NCBI RefSeq assembly: GCF_017357005.1
Contig: NZ_CP071589.1
Location: 1,550,001 to 1,614,000 of the forward strand
Source of the DNA: Staphylococcus simiae
GTDB taxonomy: Bacteria > Bacillota > Bacilli > Staphylococcales > Staphylococcaceae
Length of the DNA stretch: 64,000 nucleotides
Reading direction: 5' to 3'
Part shown: one piece after another, positions 1 through 9,791 of the stretch
Layout: each line of letters opens with the position of its first letter
Position numbering within the stretch: the first letter of the stretch is position 1
Notes under the pieces: generated by a model
Seen by the model: only the letters and a program-made list of their open reading frames with translations
Told to the model about the DNA's origin: nothing
Database searches by the model: none
Translations under genes and position numbers: made by a program

Positions 1-305
1 TGGTCTCTTTCAATTTTTTCTAAATAACTAGGAAAATCTAATGGATTCGCAGAGGTCATTCCCTTATCGAATTCTGTAAATGTTCCTTCATCTGAAATTG
101 CTTCTATTCGTTTATCAGCTGTTAAAGCAATATGATGATCACAGTTAAAGCACACATTTAAATTTTCAGCTAATTCTTTTGTGTACATTATTTTTTTACA
201 ATTAGGACACTTAGTCATAATACCTGCTGGCACTTCATTGTTCTTAGAGTCTTGCACCGTAAGATATTTTTTCTTCTTTGTTCGATTAAAAAAATCTTTA
301 AACAT
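1..305 (-). CDS. accD: Acetyl-CoA carboxylase carboxyltransferase subunit beta, N-terminal part (runs off the window)
   Basis: The first 101 codons are visible, reading leftwards from an ATG at 303-305 behind a GGAGG ribosome binding site (about 311-316). The translation begins [15 protein letters not shown] and carries two Cys-X2-Cys pairs (TKCPNCKK and VCFNCDHH), the zinc finger that marks AccD of the Gram-positive acetyl-CoA carboxylase. With AccA it transfers CO2 from carboxybiotin to acetyl-CoA, giving malonyl-CoA for fatty acid synthesis in the cytoplasm. It lies 131 bp downstream of the malic enzyme gene on the same strand with no clear terminator between them, so co-transcription is likely. 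The catalytic C-terminal region is outside the window. Confidence 0.93.
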   Translation of the reverse strand, partial: MFKDFFNRTKKKKYLTVQDSKNNEVPAGIMTKCPNCKKIMYTKELAENLNVCFNCDHHIALTADKRIEAISDEGTFTEFDKGMTSANPLDFPSYLEKIERD

Positions 306-436
306 AGGTAAACCTCCAAATAACCTCTGTTCTAACCATATAGAGTATCAAACGACAATTTTATAAAAATTACTACTTTATCAACTCTGATTATGACAAA
401 TTAAAATATAGATTTCTTAGTATGATTAAACTTAAT

Positions 437-1666
437 TTATTGTAAATCTGTTAATTTTATTGTTTTATCATACACATCTTGTGGATCCACTTCAATTCTA
501 GCAACACCTGATTCCATAGCTGCTTTAGCAACATTGCGAGCCACTGATGGTGCAACACGTTTATCAAATGGTCCAGGTATACAATAATCTTCATTTAATT
601 CACTACTATTTATTAAATCAGCAATTGCTTCGACAGCTGCTTTTTTCATGTCTTCATTTATGTGAGTTGCTTCAACTTCTAATGCACCTCTAAAAATACC
701 TGGGAAAGCAAGTACATTATTTATTTGGTTCGGATAATCTGAACGTCCTGTACCTATTACTTTAGCACCTGCTTCTTTAGCATCATCCGGGTTTATTTCA
801 GGATTAGGGTTTGCCATTGCAAAGATAATTGGATCAGTTGCCATACTTTTAACCATATCTTGTGATAATGCATTAGCAACAGATACACCAATAAATACAT
901 CGGCATCTTCAATTACACGCTCTAATGAACCTTCAATTTTATCTTTGTTTGTCCATTTTGCTACTACATCTTTTGTTTCATTCATACCATATGGGCGACC
1001 TTCAAATATCGCACCTCTTGAATCACACATAATCATATTTCTTACACCATAAGAATATAATAATTTCACTATAGCAATACCTGCTGCACCAGCACCATTT
1101 AAGACAACTTTAATTTCTGATAGATCTTTATGAACAACTCTTAATGCATTAATTAAACCTGCCATCGTCACTATTGCTGTCCCATGTTGATCATCGTGAA
1201 AGACTGGAATATTTGTTTCTTTTTTTAATCTTTCTTCGATTTCAAAACATCTAGGTGCAGAAATATCTTCTAAATTAATTCCACCATAATTAGGTTGTAA
1301 TAATTTCACTGTTTTGATAATTTCTTCTGTATCAGTAGTATCCAATGCAATAGGTACACCATTAATTCCAGCAAAACTTTTAAATAATACTGCCTTACCT
1401 TCCATAACTGGAATACTTGCTTCCGGACCGATATTTCCTAAACCTAATACAGCCGTTCCATCAGTAATAACAGCAACTGTATTACCTTTTATTGTATAGT
1501 CGTATACTTTACGTGGATCTTCATAAATTGCTTTACATGGTTCGGCAACACCTGGAGAATAAGCTAAACTTAATTCTTCTTTATTAGTCACTTTCACGTT
1601 AGGTTTTACTTCTAATTTACCTTGATTACGTTTATGCATTTCTAATGCTTCATCTTTTAATGACAT
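437..1666 (-). CDS. mez: NAD(P)-dependent malic enzyme
   Basis: 409-aa cytosolic enzyme, the usual length of the short bacterial malic enzymes. It oxidatively decarboxylates malate to pyruvate. Visible features are the N-terminal malic domain with GLGNIGP, the catalytic [11 protein letters not shown] block in the middle, and the Rossmann dinucleotide motif [13 protein letters not shown] in the C-terminal half. The start is an ATG preceded by AGGGGA. It sits between dnaE and accD. Pyruvate and NAD(P)H supply next to a carboxylase gene fits a lipogenic or anaplerotic link, but that is inference. Cofactor preference (NAD or NADP) cannot be read reliably here. Confidence 0.92.
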   Translation of the reverse strand: MSLKDEALEMHKRNQGKLEVKPNVKVTNKEELSLAYSPGVAEPCKAIYEDPRKVYDYTIKGNTVAVITDGTAVLGLGNIGPEASIPVMEGKAVLFKSFAGINGVPIALDTTDTEEIIKTVKLLQPNYGGINLEDISAPRCFEIEERLKKETNIPVFHDDQHGTAIVTMAGLINALRVVHKDLSEIKVVLNGAGAAGIAIVKLLYSYGVRNMIMCDSRGAIFEGRPYGMNETKDVVAKWTNKDKIEGSLERVIEDADVFIGVSVANALSQDMVKSMATDPIIFAMANPNPEINPDDAKEAGAKVIGTGRSDYPNQINNVLAFPGIFRGALEVEATHINEDMKKAAVEAIADLINSSELNEDYCIPGPFDKRVAPSVARNVAKAAMESGVARIEVDPQDVYDKTIKLTDLQ

Positions 1667-1944
1667 GTCTACATCCCCTATTTTGATATTTATTTGTAAA
1701 AAATTAATATTTTAAAACTCATTACATCATAAAAGGTAAAAAATGGGTTAGTCTTTTAAATAAGTTAAACATTAAATGTTAATAGTAAATATATGGACTT
1801 ATTTTACTTTTGAATACTAAATCATAATTTTATTTTTTCATACAATATATTAACTTGTTTGTGCTTTTTGTGCTAATTATTGTTATGTAAATACTTAAAT
1901 TAACTAAGCAGACATAAAAATAATAAGAATAAAAAACAATATAA

Positions 1945-1982
1945 AAATAAACTGATAGTTAATAATATCTAACCATCAGTTT
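1945..1982 (-). terminator. Intrinsic terminator after dnaE; remainder of the 1667-2012 gap is AT-rich
   Basis: Arms 1971-1982 and 1949-1960 pair over 11 of 12 positions, and in the minus direction they are followed by a T-rich stretch (about 1941-1948). The rest of the 346-bp gap between dnaE and the malic enzyme gene is very AT-rich. I see no ORF, repeat or RNA gene in it; it presumably holds the malic enzyme promoter. Confidence 0.6.
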
Positions 1983-2012
1983 ACTATATCATAATTTTTT
2001 ATTTGATAAAAG

Positions 2013-5000
2013 TTATATAAGTCTAATATCTGTAGGCTTGAACGATTGAATAAACTCATCTAAGCGACTTTCTTTTTGATTAATATAACCAATAGGTATC
2101 ATATTATTTGTTGTTTCATCATAAAACATTATTTCTATATCAATTTGATGTTGCTTCTGATTATATATAATCTCCTTAAATTCATCTATGTTTTCTTTTG
2201 TTCGAATAACAATTTGTTTAGTCGATAATCTTTTTTGCTCTTCATAATGATCAAGTTGCATTATATCATTGATAATAAATTGTTTTTGTTGATTTCGCAC
2301 ATCAAATTTACCGCTAATAATATAATAATCATGTTGTGATAGTTCTGTTTCATACTTTTTATATTTATCAGGGAAAATAACCCCGTCCAACATTTGTCTG
2401 CCATCATTCAGTGTCACAAAGGCCATATTTTGACCATTTTTAGTACGAATTTGTTTGATATTATCAAATTGTACTAATATAGGATGATAGTTTTTAGCAT
2501 TTGCTAACTTGTATATAGTTAAATATTGTTTCTTTTCGAACATTTTTTCAACAGGATGTTTTGAAATATAAAATCCTAAATATTCCTTTTCGAACTGGCT
2601 TATCAAACCATCAGATAATTCTTCTTTTTCTTCATAAATTTCTTTGGGCGTTAACATATCAAATAATAAATTTTCTTGTTCAATATTTAAGCCATCATCC
2701 ATAACTTGATCAATGGCATGTAATAGCGTTGCACGTGTCTTGTTAAAATTATCAAACGCGCCTACCAAAATTAAAGCTTCTAACAATTTCTTGGTCTTAA
2801 CACGCTTAGGAATACGTCTTGCAAAATCAAAAAAATCTTTAAATTTACCATTTTGATAACGTTCGTCAACAATTACTTTAACACTTTGGTAACCAACACC
2901 TTTAATCGCTCCTAGTGACAGGAAAATGCCTTTTGGTGTTGCTTTATAAAACCAATGACTCTCATTAATATTCGGTGGTAATATTTTTATATTTTGTTGC
3001 TTAGCTTCTTCAATTATTTGAGCCGTCTTTTTATCTGCACCAATCACATTACTTAAAATATTTGCATAAAAATAATTTGGGAATCTTACTTTCAAATATG
3101 TCATAATATAAGCAATTTTTGAATAGCTTACCGCATGCGCTCTAGGGAAACCATAATCAGCAAATTTTAAAATTAAGTCAAAGATTTGTGTACTTATCGC
3201 TTCACTATAACCATTAGCGATAGCACCCTCAATAAAATGTTGACGTTCACTTTCTAATACTGCTCTATTTTTTTTACTCATCGCACGTCTCAATATATCC
3301 GCTTCACCATAACTGAAATTAGCAAACTTACTAGCTATTTGCATAATCTGCTCTTGATAAATAATAACACCATAAGTATTTTTTAAAATAGGTTGTAAGT
3401 CAGGATGTAAATATTGAACTTTTGAAGGGTCATGACGTCTACTAATATATGTTGGAATTTCTTCCATTGGTCCTGGACGATATAATGAAGTAACAGCAAC
3501 AATATCTTCAAAATGTTCTGGTTTTAATCTTTTTAACACATTTCTAACACCATCGGATTCTAATTGGAAAATACCTGTCGTATCTCCTTTTGATAATAAT
3601 TCAAAGACTTTCGGGTCATCTAACGGTATTTTTTCAATATCAATATGAATATCCAAATCTTTATTAACTTGATTAATGATTTGATGAATAATTGATAAAT
3701 TTCTTAATCCTAAGAAATCAATTTTTAGTAGTCCAATTTTTTCATCTTCGGTCATTGTCCACTGCGTCAATAGCCCAGTATCGCCTTGTGTTAACGGAAC
3801 ATAATCATATAAAGGTTGATCATTAATAATAATTCCAGCTGCATGGGTAGATGTATGTCTTGGCAAACCTTCTAATTTTTTACTTAAATCAAACCAACGC
3901 TCATGACGGTGATTACGATGGACAAAATTTTTAAATTTTTCATTTTGATATGCTTCATCTAAGGTTATTCCTAATTTTTGTGGTATCAAACTGGAAATTT
4001 CATTTAAAGTAATATCATCAAAGCCCATAATTCTACCAACATCTCTAGCAACTGCTTTAGCTAATAAGTGGCCAAATGTCACTATCCCAGAAACATGCAA
4101 TGATCCGTATTTTTGTTGAACATACTGTATGACTTTTTCACGTCGAGTATCTTCAAAATCAATATCGATATCTGGCATTGTTACACGCTCTGGATTTAAA
4201 AATCTTTCAAACAGCAAATTGAATTTTATAGGATCAATGGTTGTAATTCCTAATAAATAACTCACTAGCGAACCTGCAGATGACCCCCTACCAGGTCCTA
4301 CCATAACATCATGTGTCTTAGCATAATGTATTAAATCACTTACTATTAAGAAATAATCTTCAAAGCCCATATCCGTAATGATTTGATATTCATAGGTTAA
4401 TCGTTGCTGATATTGTTCTTGTTGCAGATTTAATTGTTCTAACTTCTTAACTAATAAGCCCCACAAATATTCTTTTGAAGGTTGTTCTTCAGGTGTTTCA
4501 TATTGAGGTAAGAGTGATTGATGGTATTTTAATTCAGCATTGCAAAGCTGTGCTATTTTATCAGTTTCTTCTATAAATTTTTGATTTATAGAAAGATCTT
4601 GTCTCTCATTTTTAGTAATAAAATGTTCACCATAGTCTCTAGGTTCATGAATTAAATCTAATTTTTGATTATTCTTTATCGCAGACATTGCTGCAAGTGT
4701 ATCTGCATCATTTAAAGTTAAATATCTGATTGACTGTAACCATGTATGCTGCATGTGATCCATTGATATACTAAGATGATCTAAATAAACAAATGGATGG
4801 TGCTTAAATTCTTCCACGATAGCTTTATGTTGTGGCTCGACATGCTTAAAAATCATTATCAAGTTTTCATTATAGCGCTGTAACAAGTCACATTGTACAT
4901 TTTCTAATTGATTCATTTTAATTTCAGATGATAGTTGAAATAATGCTTGTAAGCCCTCATTATTTCTAGCTAGAACTACCATTTCTAAATAGTCTAAACC

Positions 5001-5210
5001 ATTAGTTACATGAAGTGTCATTCCAAAAATGGGTTTAATGTTATGCGCTAAACATGCATCATAAAATTGTGGATAGCCATACAACACATTGGTATCAGTC
5101 AACGCAATGGCACTAACATCTTCAGACACTGCTTTTTTAACAATATCTTCTATCTTTAAACTAGAGCTTAATAAATCATATGCTGAATGTATATTTAAAT
5201 ATGCAACCAT
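2013..5210 (-). CDS. dnaE: DNA polymerase III subunit alpha, DnaE type
   Basis: 1065-aa replicative C-family polymerase. In Firmicutes DnaE works beside PolC, extending RNA primers on the lagging strand. The N-terminal PHP domain is visible (YLNIHSAYDLLSSS, about residues 3-190). The palm carries PDIDIDFEDTRRE at about residues 346-358, where the aspartates are the catalytic metal ligands. GPGRGSSAGSLVSYLLG lies just before it. FLGLRNLSII, YRPGPMEEIP, QIMQIASKFA and a C-terminal OB-fold region follow. The AAAGGAG site lies 7-8 nt before the ATG. The gene begins 18 bp after nrnA, so the two are co-transcribed. No truncation is seen. Confidence 0.96.
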   Translation of the reverse strand: MVAYLNIHSAYDLLSSSLKIEDIVKKAVSEDVSAIALTDTNVLYGYPQFYDACLAHNIKPIFGMTLHVTNGLDYLEMVVLARNNEGLQALFQLSSEIKMNQLENVQCDLLQRYNENLIMIFKHVEPQHKAIVEEFKHHPFVYLDHLSISMDHMQHTWLQSIRYLTLNDADTLAAMSAIKNNQKLDLIHEPRDYGEHFITKNERQDLSINQKFIEETDKIAQLCNAELKYHQSLLPQYETPEEQPSKEYLWGLLVKKLEQLNLQQEQYQQRLTYEYQIITDMGFEDYFLIVSDLIHYAKTHDVMVGPGRGSSAGSLVSYLLGITTIDPIKFNLLFERFLNPERVTMPDIDIDFEDTRREKVIQYVQQKYGSLHVSGIVTFGHLLAKAVARDVGRIMGFDDITLNEISSLIPQKLGITLDEAYQNEKFKNFVHRNHRHERWFDLSKKLEGLPRHTSTHAAGIIINDQPLYDYVPLTQGDTGLLTQWTMTEDEKIGLLKIDFLGLRNLSIIHQIINQVNKDLDIHIDIEKIPLDDPKVFELLSKGDTTGIFQLESDGVRNVLKRLKPEHFEDIVAVTSLYRPGPMEEIPTYISRRHDPSKVQYLHPDLQPILKNTYGVIIYQEQIMQIASKFANFSYGEADILRRAMSKKNRAVLESERQHFIEGAIANGYSEAISTQIFDLILKFADYGFPRAHAVSYSKIAYIMTYLKVRFPNYFYANILSNVIGADKKTAQIIEEAKQQNIKILPPNINESHWFYKATPKGIFLSLGAIKGVGYQSVKVIVDERYQNGKFKDFFDFARRIPKRVKTKKLLEALILVGAFDNFNKTRATLLHAIDQVMDDGLNIEQENLLFDMLTPKEIYEEKEELSDGLISQFEKEYLGFYISKHPVEKMFEKKQYLTIYKLANAKNYHPILVQFDNIKQIRTKNGQNMAFVTLNDGRQMLDGVIFPDKYKKYETELSQHDYYIISGKFDVRNQQKQFIINDIMQLDHYEEQKRLSTKQIVIRTKENIDEFKEIIYNQKQHQIDIEIMFYDETTNNMIPIGYINQKESRLDEFIQSFKPTDIRLI

Positions 5211-5228
5211 GGTTGTATGACTCCTTTC

Positions 5229-6170
5229 TTAGTTTAATTTTGTTCGCAATGCTTGAGCTAATTCATCAAATTGTACCCATGTAGCAACTGAAACACCACA
5301 AGCATTAGGATGTCCACCACCACCAAATTCATTAGCTATATCATTAATTGCTATATGACCTTTTGAACGTAATCTACATCTAATTTCATTACCTTCATCG
5401 ACACCAAACATCCAAATTTTCAATCCTCTGATATCAGCAATAGTATTAACAAATTGAGAAGCTTCATTTGCTTTAATATCAAATTGCTTTAGTACTTGTT
5501 GTGTTATTTTCACTTGGCAAAAACCATCATCCATTAATTCAAAATGTTGTAATACATATCCTTGAAACGGTAGCATTTTAGGATCTTTTTCCATCATTTT
5601 ATTTAATTCTGCATTATGATCAAAATCTTGAGCGATAAGTTTACCAGCAACATCCATTGTATGTTCAGTTGTATTATTAAATAGGAAACGACCTGTATCT
5701 CCAACAATCCCTAAATAAAGTACTCTAGCAATATCTTTGTTAATAAGAGACGTATCATTAAAATGATTAATAAAATCAAATATAATTTCACTTGTTGATG
5801 AGGCCGAAGTATTCACAAAATTTATATCACCATATGGATCAGTTTCAGGATGATGATCGATTTTTATTAATTGTTGTCCTAAATTAAAACGGCTATCATC
5901 AATACGTGGTGCATTTGCTGTATCACACACTATAACTAAAGCATTTTCATAAGTTGCGTCACTTATATTATCTAAATTACCAATAAAAGCTAAAGATGGT
6001 TCTCCATTACCTACGGCATAGATATCTTTATGTGGGAATTTCTGTTGTAAGTAATATTTCAAACCAAGTTGTGATCCGTAAGCATCAGGATCTGGCCTAA
6101 CGTGTCTATGGATGATTATAGTATCAGCTTGTTCAATTTTTTCCATTATATTATTCATTGTCTTTATCAT
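5229..6170 (-). CDS. nrnA: Bifunctional oligoribonuclease / 3'-phosphoadenosine-phosphate phosphatase, DHH family
   Basis: 313-aa DHH/DHHA1 phosphoesterase. NrnA degrades nano-RNAs (2-5 nt) to mononucleotides and dephosphorylates pAp to AMP. The metal-binding motifs are [13 protein letters not shown] (residues 21-33), an aspartate in [10 protein letters not shown] and the DHHPETD signature. The C-terminal DHHA1 motif is [10 protein letters not shown]. The start has a strong AGGGGG site 7 nt upstream. It is followed at 18 bp by dnaE, a pairing conserved in staphylococci. A palindromic repeat block separates it from the upstream CBS-domain gene. Confidence 0.95.
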   Translation of the reverse strand: MIKTMNNIMEKIEQADTIIIHRHVRPDPDAYGSQLGLKYYLQQKFPHKDIYAVGNGEPSLAFIGNLDNISDATYENALVIVCDTANAPRIDDSRFNLGQQLIKIDHHPETDPYGDINFVNTSASSTSEIIFDFINHFNDTSLINKDIARVLYLGIVGDTGRFLFNNTTEHTMDVAGKLIAQDFDHNAELNKMMEKDPKMLPFQGYVLQHFELMDDGFCQVKITQQVLKQFDIKANEASQFVNTIADIRGLKIWMFGVDEGNEIRCRLRSKGHIAINDIANEFGGGGHPNACGVSVATWVQFDELAQALRTKLN

Positions 6171-6187
6171 AATATTTCCCCCTTTTA

Positions 6188-6376
6188 GAGCTAGTAAGAT
6201 TTTTAATCTATACTAGCTCTTATGCAGTTGTACCTCAGTACAACTGTATTCCTTTTATCATTTTTAATCTATACTAGCTCCCCAACTTGCATATTTTTGT
6301 AAAAATTCTCCAAGTAGAATTTTTAGATGTTGGGGCCCCTATGCAGTTGTATGTCAGTACAACTGTATTCCTTTTA
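6188..6376. repeat. STAR-like modular palindromic repeat array
   Basis: This AT-rich intergenic block is made of small palindromes. AGCTAGTAAGATTTTTAATC is followed by its inverted partner TACTAGCTC. Two near-copies of a GCAGTTGTAC...GTACAACTGTATTCCTTTT cassette lie at about 6222-6256 and 6343-6375. Between them is a hairpin (TGTAAAAATTCTCC...AGAATTTTTAGA) ending in TGTTGGGGCCCCT at 6328-6340. That core matches the published S. aureus STAR consensus as I remember it. It separates the CBS gene from nrnA and may act as a terminator or processing site. Confidence 0.75.
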
Positions 6377-6420
6377 AATTACTATTTTAATAGTTAGAAG
6401 TTCCTCATTATCCCACATTT

Positions 6421-7719
6421 TTACAGTTCATCAAACATTTGACATATTACAAGTGCACTTGCTACTTTTTCTTTACCACTAACCATAGTAACTTCAATCT
6501 TAGCAAAATTACGGCCTAAATCTAGTATGTCATAATCAACGGTAATATAAGACTCAATCGGTACAGTTTTAATATAGACAATGTTCAAATTTTCTATCAT
6601 TACATTACCTTTTTTATATTTACGCATTTCATACTGTATGGTTTCTTCAATGATACTAACAAAAGCACCTTTACTCAAAGTACCATAATAATTAATAAAT
6701 AGTGGAGAAACTTCAACTGTAATTTCATCTTGATTCATCGTAATATATTTAGCAATTTGATCATTGATAGTGTCACCCATTTGAGGTTGACGTCCTATCA
6801 CTTGTAATGATTTTAAAACGTCTTGTCGATTAATGACACCAATCGTTTTATTATTACTTGCCACTACCGGTATCAATTCAATACCTTCCCAAATCATCAT
6901 ATGCGCACAACTAGCTACAGTACTTGAAGCTGTAACACAAATTGGATTTTTAGTCATAATTGAACCAATTTCATCATTATCTTCGGTATTAATTATTTCT
7001 CTACTTGTTACAATGCCAACTAACTTATATGTTTCATTAACAACCGGGAATCTAGTGTGCCCTGTTTCATTTGCAATTCTTTTATAATCTTCAATTTTCA
7101 TATTATCAAATAAAACGGATAAATCATCGAGAGGCGTCATGATATCTTGTACAATCAAAATATCTTTTCGTATTTTTTGATCAAATAAGGCTTTATTAAT
7201 AATATTAGCTACTAAAAATGTATCATAGCTTGATGAGATAACAGGTAATTCTTTCGCATTAGCATATTCTATGACCCTACTTGATGGTTTAAAACCACCA
7301 GTGATAAGAATTGCAGTATCTCTTTTCAATGCTTCAATTTGCACATCATCTCTATTACCAACAATTAATAAAGTTTTATCACCAATATATTTCATAATAT
7401 CTTTAATTTCCATTGCCCCAATAGCAAATTTCGACACAGTTTTAGTTATTCCTTTATGACCACCTAAAATTTGACCATCAATAATATTAACAATTTCATT
7501 AAACGTTAAATGTTCAATTTCAGATCGGTTACGTTTTTCAATTCTTACAGTACCGACACGATCAATGGTTGCAACCATACCGATTTTGTCAGCATCTTTA
7601 ATTGCACGATATGCTGTGCCTTCCGATACATTTAAAAATTTGGCGATTTTACGTACTGATATTTTAGAGCCAATAGAAAGTGATTCAATATAATCTAAAA
7701 TTTGTTCATGTTTTGTCAT
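6421..7719 (-). CDS. HTH-DRTGG-CBS-hotdog domain protein (YtoI-like regulator)
   Basis: 432 aa from the chosen start. Order of domains: N-terminal winged helix (about 1-65, VRKIAKFLNVSEGTAYRAIKDAD), DRTGG domain (about 75-180), a CBS pair (about 190-305, IMTPLDDLSVLF and IMTKNPICVTASS) and a C-terminal hotdog-like domain. CBS pairs usually bind adenine nucleotides, so a nucleotide-sensing DNA-binding role is inferred; the target is unknown. A reading frame opens earlier with GTG at 7743, but that codon has no ribosome binding site and lies just after a TATAAT-like -10. The ATG at 7717-7719 has GAGGT 7 nt upstream and is preferred. Confidence 0.85.
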   Translation of the reverse strand: MTKHEQILDYIESLSIGSKISVRKIAKFLNVSEGTAYRAIKDADKIGMVATIDRVGTVRIEKRNRSEIEHLTFNEIVNIIDGQILGGHKGITKTVSKFAIGAMEIKDIMKYIGDKTLLIVGNRDDVQIEALKRDTAILITGGFKPSSRVIEYANAKELPVISSSYDTFLVANIINKALFDQKIRKDILIVQDIMTPLDDLSVLFDNMKIEDYKRIANETGHTRFPVVNETYKLVGIVTSREIINTEDNDEIGSIMTKNPICVTASSTVASCAHMMIWEGIELIPVVASNNKTIGVINRQDVLKSLQVIGRQPQMGDTINDQIAKYITMNQDEITVEVSPLFINYYGTLSKGAFVSIIEETIQYEMRKYKKGNVMIENLNIVYIKTVPIESYITVDYDILDLGRNFAKIEVTMVSGKEKVASALVICQMFDEL

Positions 7720-7924
7720 GATATACCTCGTCTTTTCAAACACTAATAGCTATATTATAACTTTATTTTCAATAAAAAGCATTGAACAATAACTGATAAA
7801 TAACTACCAGTAGTATTTTATATTTTACATAAAAGTGTGTTTATAAAATATTTCAAAAAAGATATATTTTAAATGGAAAAATTTACTATTATTTATTAGA
7901 ATAGAAGTGAGGAGGGATGTACCG

Positions 7925-8338
7925 ATGTATAAAAATATATTACTTGGTGTAGACACTCAACTTAAAAATGAAAAAGCATTAAAAGAAGTGTCTAAATTAG
8001 CTGGCGAAGGTACAGTTGTAACAATTTTAAATGCTATTAATGAGCAAGACGCACAAGCTTCAATTAAAGCAGGTGTTCATTTAAACAAATTAACAGATGA
8101 ACGAAGCACACGTTTAGAAAAAACACGTAAAACTCTTGAAGATTATGGTATTGATTATGATCAAATCATTGTAAGAGGAAATGCTAAAGAAGAATTACTA
8201 AAACATGCCAATAGCGGTAAATATGAAATTGTTGTGCTTAGTAACCGTAAAGCTGAAGATAAGAAAAAATTTGTTCTTGGTAGTGTCAGCCATAAAGTAG
8301 CAAAACGTGCAACAATCCCTGTGCTGATCGTTAAATAA
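7925..8338 (+). CDS. Universal stress protein (UspA family)
   Basis: 137-aa cytosolic UspA-fold protein starting MYKNILLGVDTQ. It carries the ATP-binding-type motif GSVSHKVAKRATIPVLIVK at its C-terminus (consensus G-X2-G-X9-GS/T, partly conserved). GGAGG at 7911-7915 lies 9 nt before the ATG at 7925. An in-frame GTG at 7907 overlaps the ribosome binding site and is rejected. Function: stress survival, mechanism unknown for the family. Its downstream terminator has been split by an IS element. A second, longer usp gene lies at 13102. Confidence 0.88.
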   Translation: MYKNILLGVDTQLKNEKALKEVSKLAGEGTVVTILNAINEQDAQASIKAGVHLNKLTDERSTRLEKTRKTLEDYGIDYDQIIVRGNAKEELLKHANSGKYEIVVLSNRKAEDKKKFVLGSVSHKVAKRATIPVLIVK

Positions 8339-8573
8339 TAATTTAATGTTAGATTCGAAGCGGTTTTGAAGAATAATTTATATTGTTAAACTCAACTAAA
8401 AAACTGATAAATTGATACTATAGTTTATCAACTTTATAACCATTCGATTAATAACAGCATTAAAAATAACGCGTTAGATTTCACGTTACTGAGCTGACCC
8501 CAATTAGTGGGAATAAAATAAAAACACTTCCGTTGAATTCGTGTAAAATGAATCTAAACGGAGGTGTTTTTCT

Positions 8574-8885
8574 ATGAAAAGAGTATCTTATTCATTAGAA
8601 ACTAAAAATAAAGCTATTGAAATGAAAAGTGCTGGTTATACTTCAAAACAAATTATGGAGACCTTAAATATTAGAAATAGAACACAGGTCGATACATGGT
8701 GGCGTTGGTATCGAAATGGAGAAAGTTATAGATTTTCTCAACAAGTAGGAAAACAGTACAGTTATGGCAAGGGTATTGAAGAATTAAGTGAATTAGAAAG
8801 ACTAGAATTAGAGCTTAAAAGAAAAGATGTTGAATTGGACATTTTAAAAAAGTACAAAGAATTGGAAAGGAAGTGGTTCCAGTAG
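8574..8885 (+). CDS. IS150-group transposase OrfA (helix-turn-helix), also first half of the OrfAB fusion
   Basis: 103-aa DNA-binding protein with an N-terminal HTH (SLETKNKAIEMKSAGYTSKQ) and a C-terminal leucine-zipper-like stretch (ELSELERLELELKRKDVEL) typical of IS3-family OrfA. An ACGGAGGTG site precedes the ATG. The zero-frame sequence A AAA AAG at 8846-8852 is a canonical -1 slippery heptamer. Slippage there joins OrfA to the OrfB frame, giving a product of about 380 aa (8574-9715), the functional transposase in this family. OrfA alone usually represses transposition. Confidence 0.92.
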   Translation: MKRVSYSLETKNKAIEMKSAGYTSKQIMETLNIRNRTQVDTWWRWYRNGESYRFSQQVGKQYSYGKGIEELSELERLELELKRKDVELDILKKYKELERKWFQ

Positions 8886-9715
8886 TAGTTATAGAATTAG
8901 TAGAAGAATTGAAGGATAAGTATTCAACCAAAATGATACTTGAGGTTTTAAACATACCTAAATCAACATTTTATAGATGGAAAAAGAACCAAAATAAAAT
9001 AGATTTTATTACTGAAAAAGTCATTGAATTATGTGAAGAAAACAACTATACCTACGGTTATCGAAAGATTACAGCGCTAATTAATCAATCATCTTCTGTA
9101 CCTGTTAATCATAAACGAATTCAGAGAATTATGCAGGAGAACAATTTGAATTGTCGAGTTAGACCTAAAAAGGCTAAAAAAGCTGGATCTGCTTATTATA
9201 AAACAGATAATTTATTACAAAGACAATTTAAAGCTAATCAACCAATGAAGTTACTAACTACTGACATTACTTATTTACCATTCGGTAATTCAATGTTGTA
9301 TTTATCTTCGATTATGGATCTTTACAATGGAGAGATTGTGGCATATAAAATAGGATCTAAACAGGATCAAAATTTAGTTAACGAAACATTAAATCAACTA
9401 GATATACCCGAGGGTTGTATACTACATAGCGATCAGGGAAGTGTGTATACATCGTATTCTTACTATCACTTATGCGAAGAAAAAGGCATTGTCAGAAGCA
9501 TGTCCCGTAAGGGAACACCTGCTGACAATGCCCCGATAGAAAGTTTCCATTCCTCGCTAAAGTGTGAAACCTTTTATCTCAACAATGAGCTTAGTAGCTC
9601 TAATAACATTGTAATCGATATTGTGGAAAAATACATTGATTATTATAATAAATTTAGAATTCAACAAAAACTAGGCTACTTTTCTCCTATAGATTTTAGA
9701 AAATTAGCAGCCTAG
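8873..9715 (+). CDS. IS150-group transposase OrfB (DDE catalytic domain)
   Basis: 280-aa frame in the -1 phase relative to OrfA, opening with a GTG that overlaps OrfA by 13 bp. It is normally made as the C-terminal part of OrfAB by frameshifting at 8846-8852. The DDE triad is visible: D131 (LLTTDITYLPFG), D187 (HSDQGSVYTS) and E223 (NAPIESFHSSLK). The last two are separated by 35 residues, as required for the IS3 D-D(35)E catalytic core. An HTH_21-like region (YGYRKITALINQ) precedes the core. No stop or frameshift interrupts it. Confidence 0.93.
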   Translation: MVPVVVIELVEELKDKYSTKMILEVLNIPKSTFYRWKKNQNKIDFITEKVIELCEENNYTYGYRKITALINQSSSVPVNHKRIQRIMQENNLNCRVRPKKAKKAGSAYYKTDNLLQRQFKANQPMKLLTTDITYLPFGNSMLYLSSIMDLYNGEIVAYKIGSKQDQNLVNETLNQLDIPEGCILHSDQGSVYTSYSYYHLCEEKGIVRSMSRKGTPADNAPIESFHSSLKCETFYLNNELSSSNNIVIDIVEKYIDYYNKFRIQQKLGYFSPIDFRKLAA

Positions 9716-9791
9716 AATATAGTGTTTTTATTAAGTTCCCGTTTTAAGGGTTCAGTGCCTTACAAACATGATAATCTAACGCGTTTTTATA

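Larger units (their letters stand above)
8490..9759 (+). mobile_element. IS3-family insertion sequence, IS150 group
   Basis: Two overlapping transposase frames sit between imperfect inverted repeats. Segments 8494-8528 and 9721-9755 (reverse complement) match at 25 of 35 positions without gaps. The flanking TTAC at 8486-8489 recurs at 9760-9763, which fits a 4-bp target duplication and sets the ends given here. The exact outermost bases are uncertain by a few nt because the terminal dinucleotides are not perfectly matched. Both frames look intact, so the element may be active. Confidence 0.88.
8468..9785. terminator. Bidirectional terminator whose arms are separated by an IS insertion
   Basis: AACGCGTTAGATT (8468-8480) and its exact inverted complement AATCTAACGCGTT (9773-9785) would form a 13-bp stem flanked by A-runs and T-runs, as expected for a terminator shared by the convergent usp and hydrolase genes. 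The arms are now about 1.3 kb apart because the IS sits in the loop. Adjacent bases (TCACGTT and AACATGA) would extend the ancestral stem. Confidence 0.75.

Noticed and set aside
181..366. 61-codon plus-strand ORF at the left edge
   Set aside because: It lies antisense to the well-supported accD N-terminus with its zinc finger, and has no ribosome binding site.
7720..7743. Longer N-termini opening at GTG codons (also at 24375, 48818, 57510 and 59039)
   Set aside because: In these cases the GTG is part of, or overlaps, the Shine-Dalgarno sequence or promoter of the ATG a few codons downstream, which has correct spacing.
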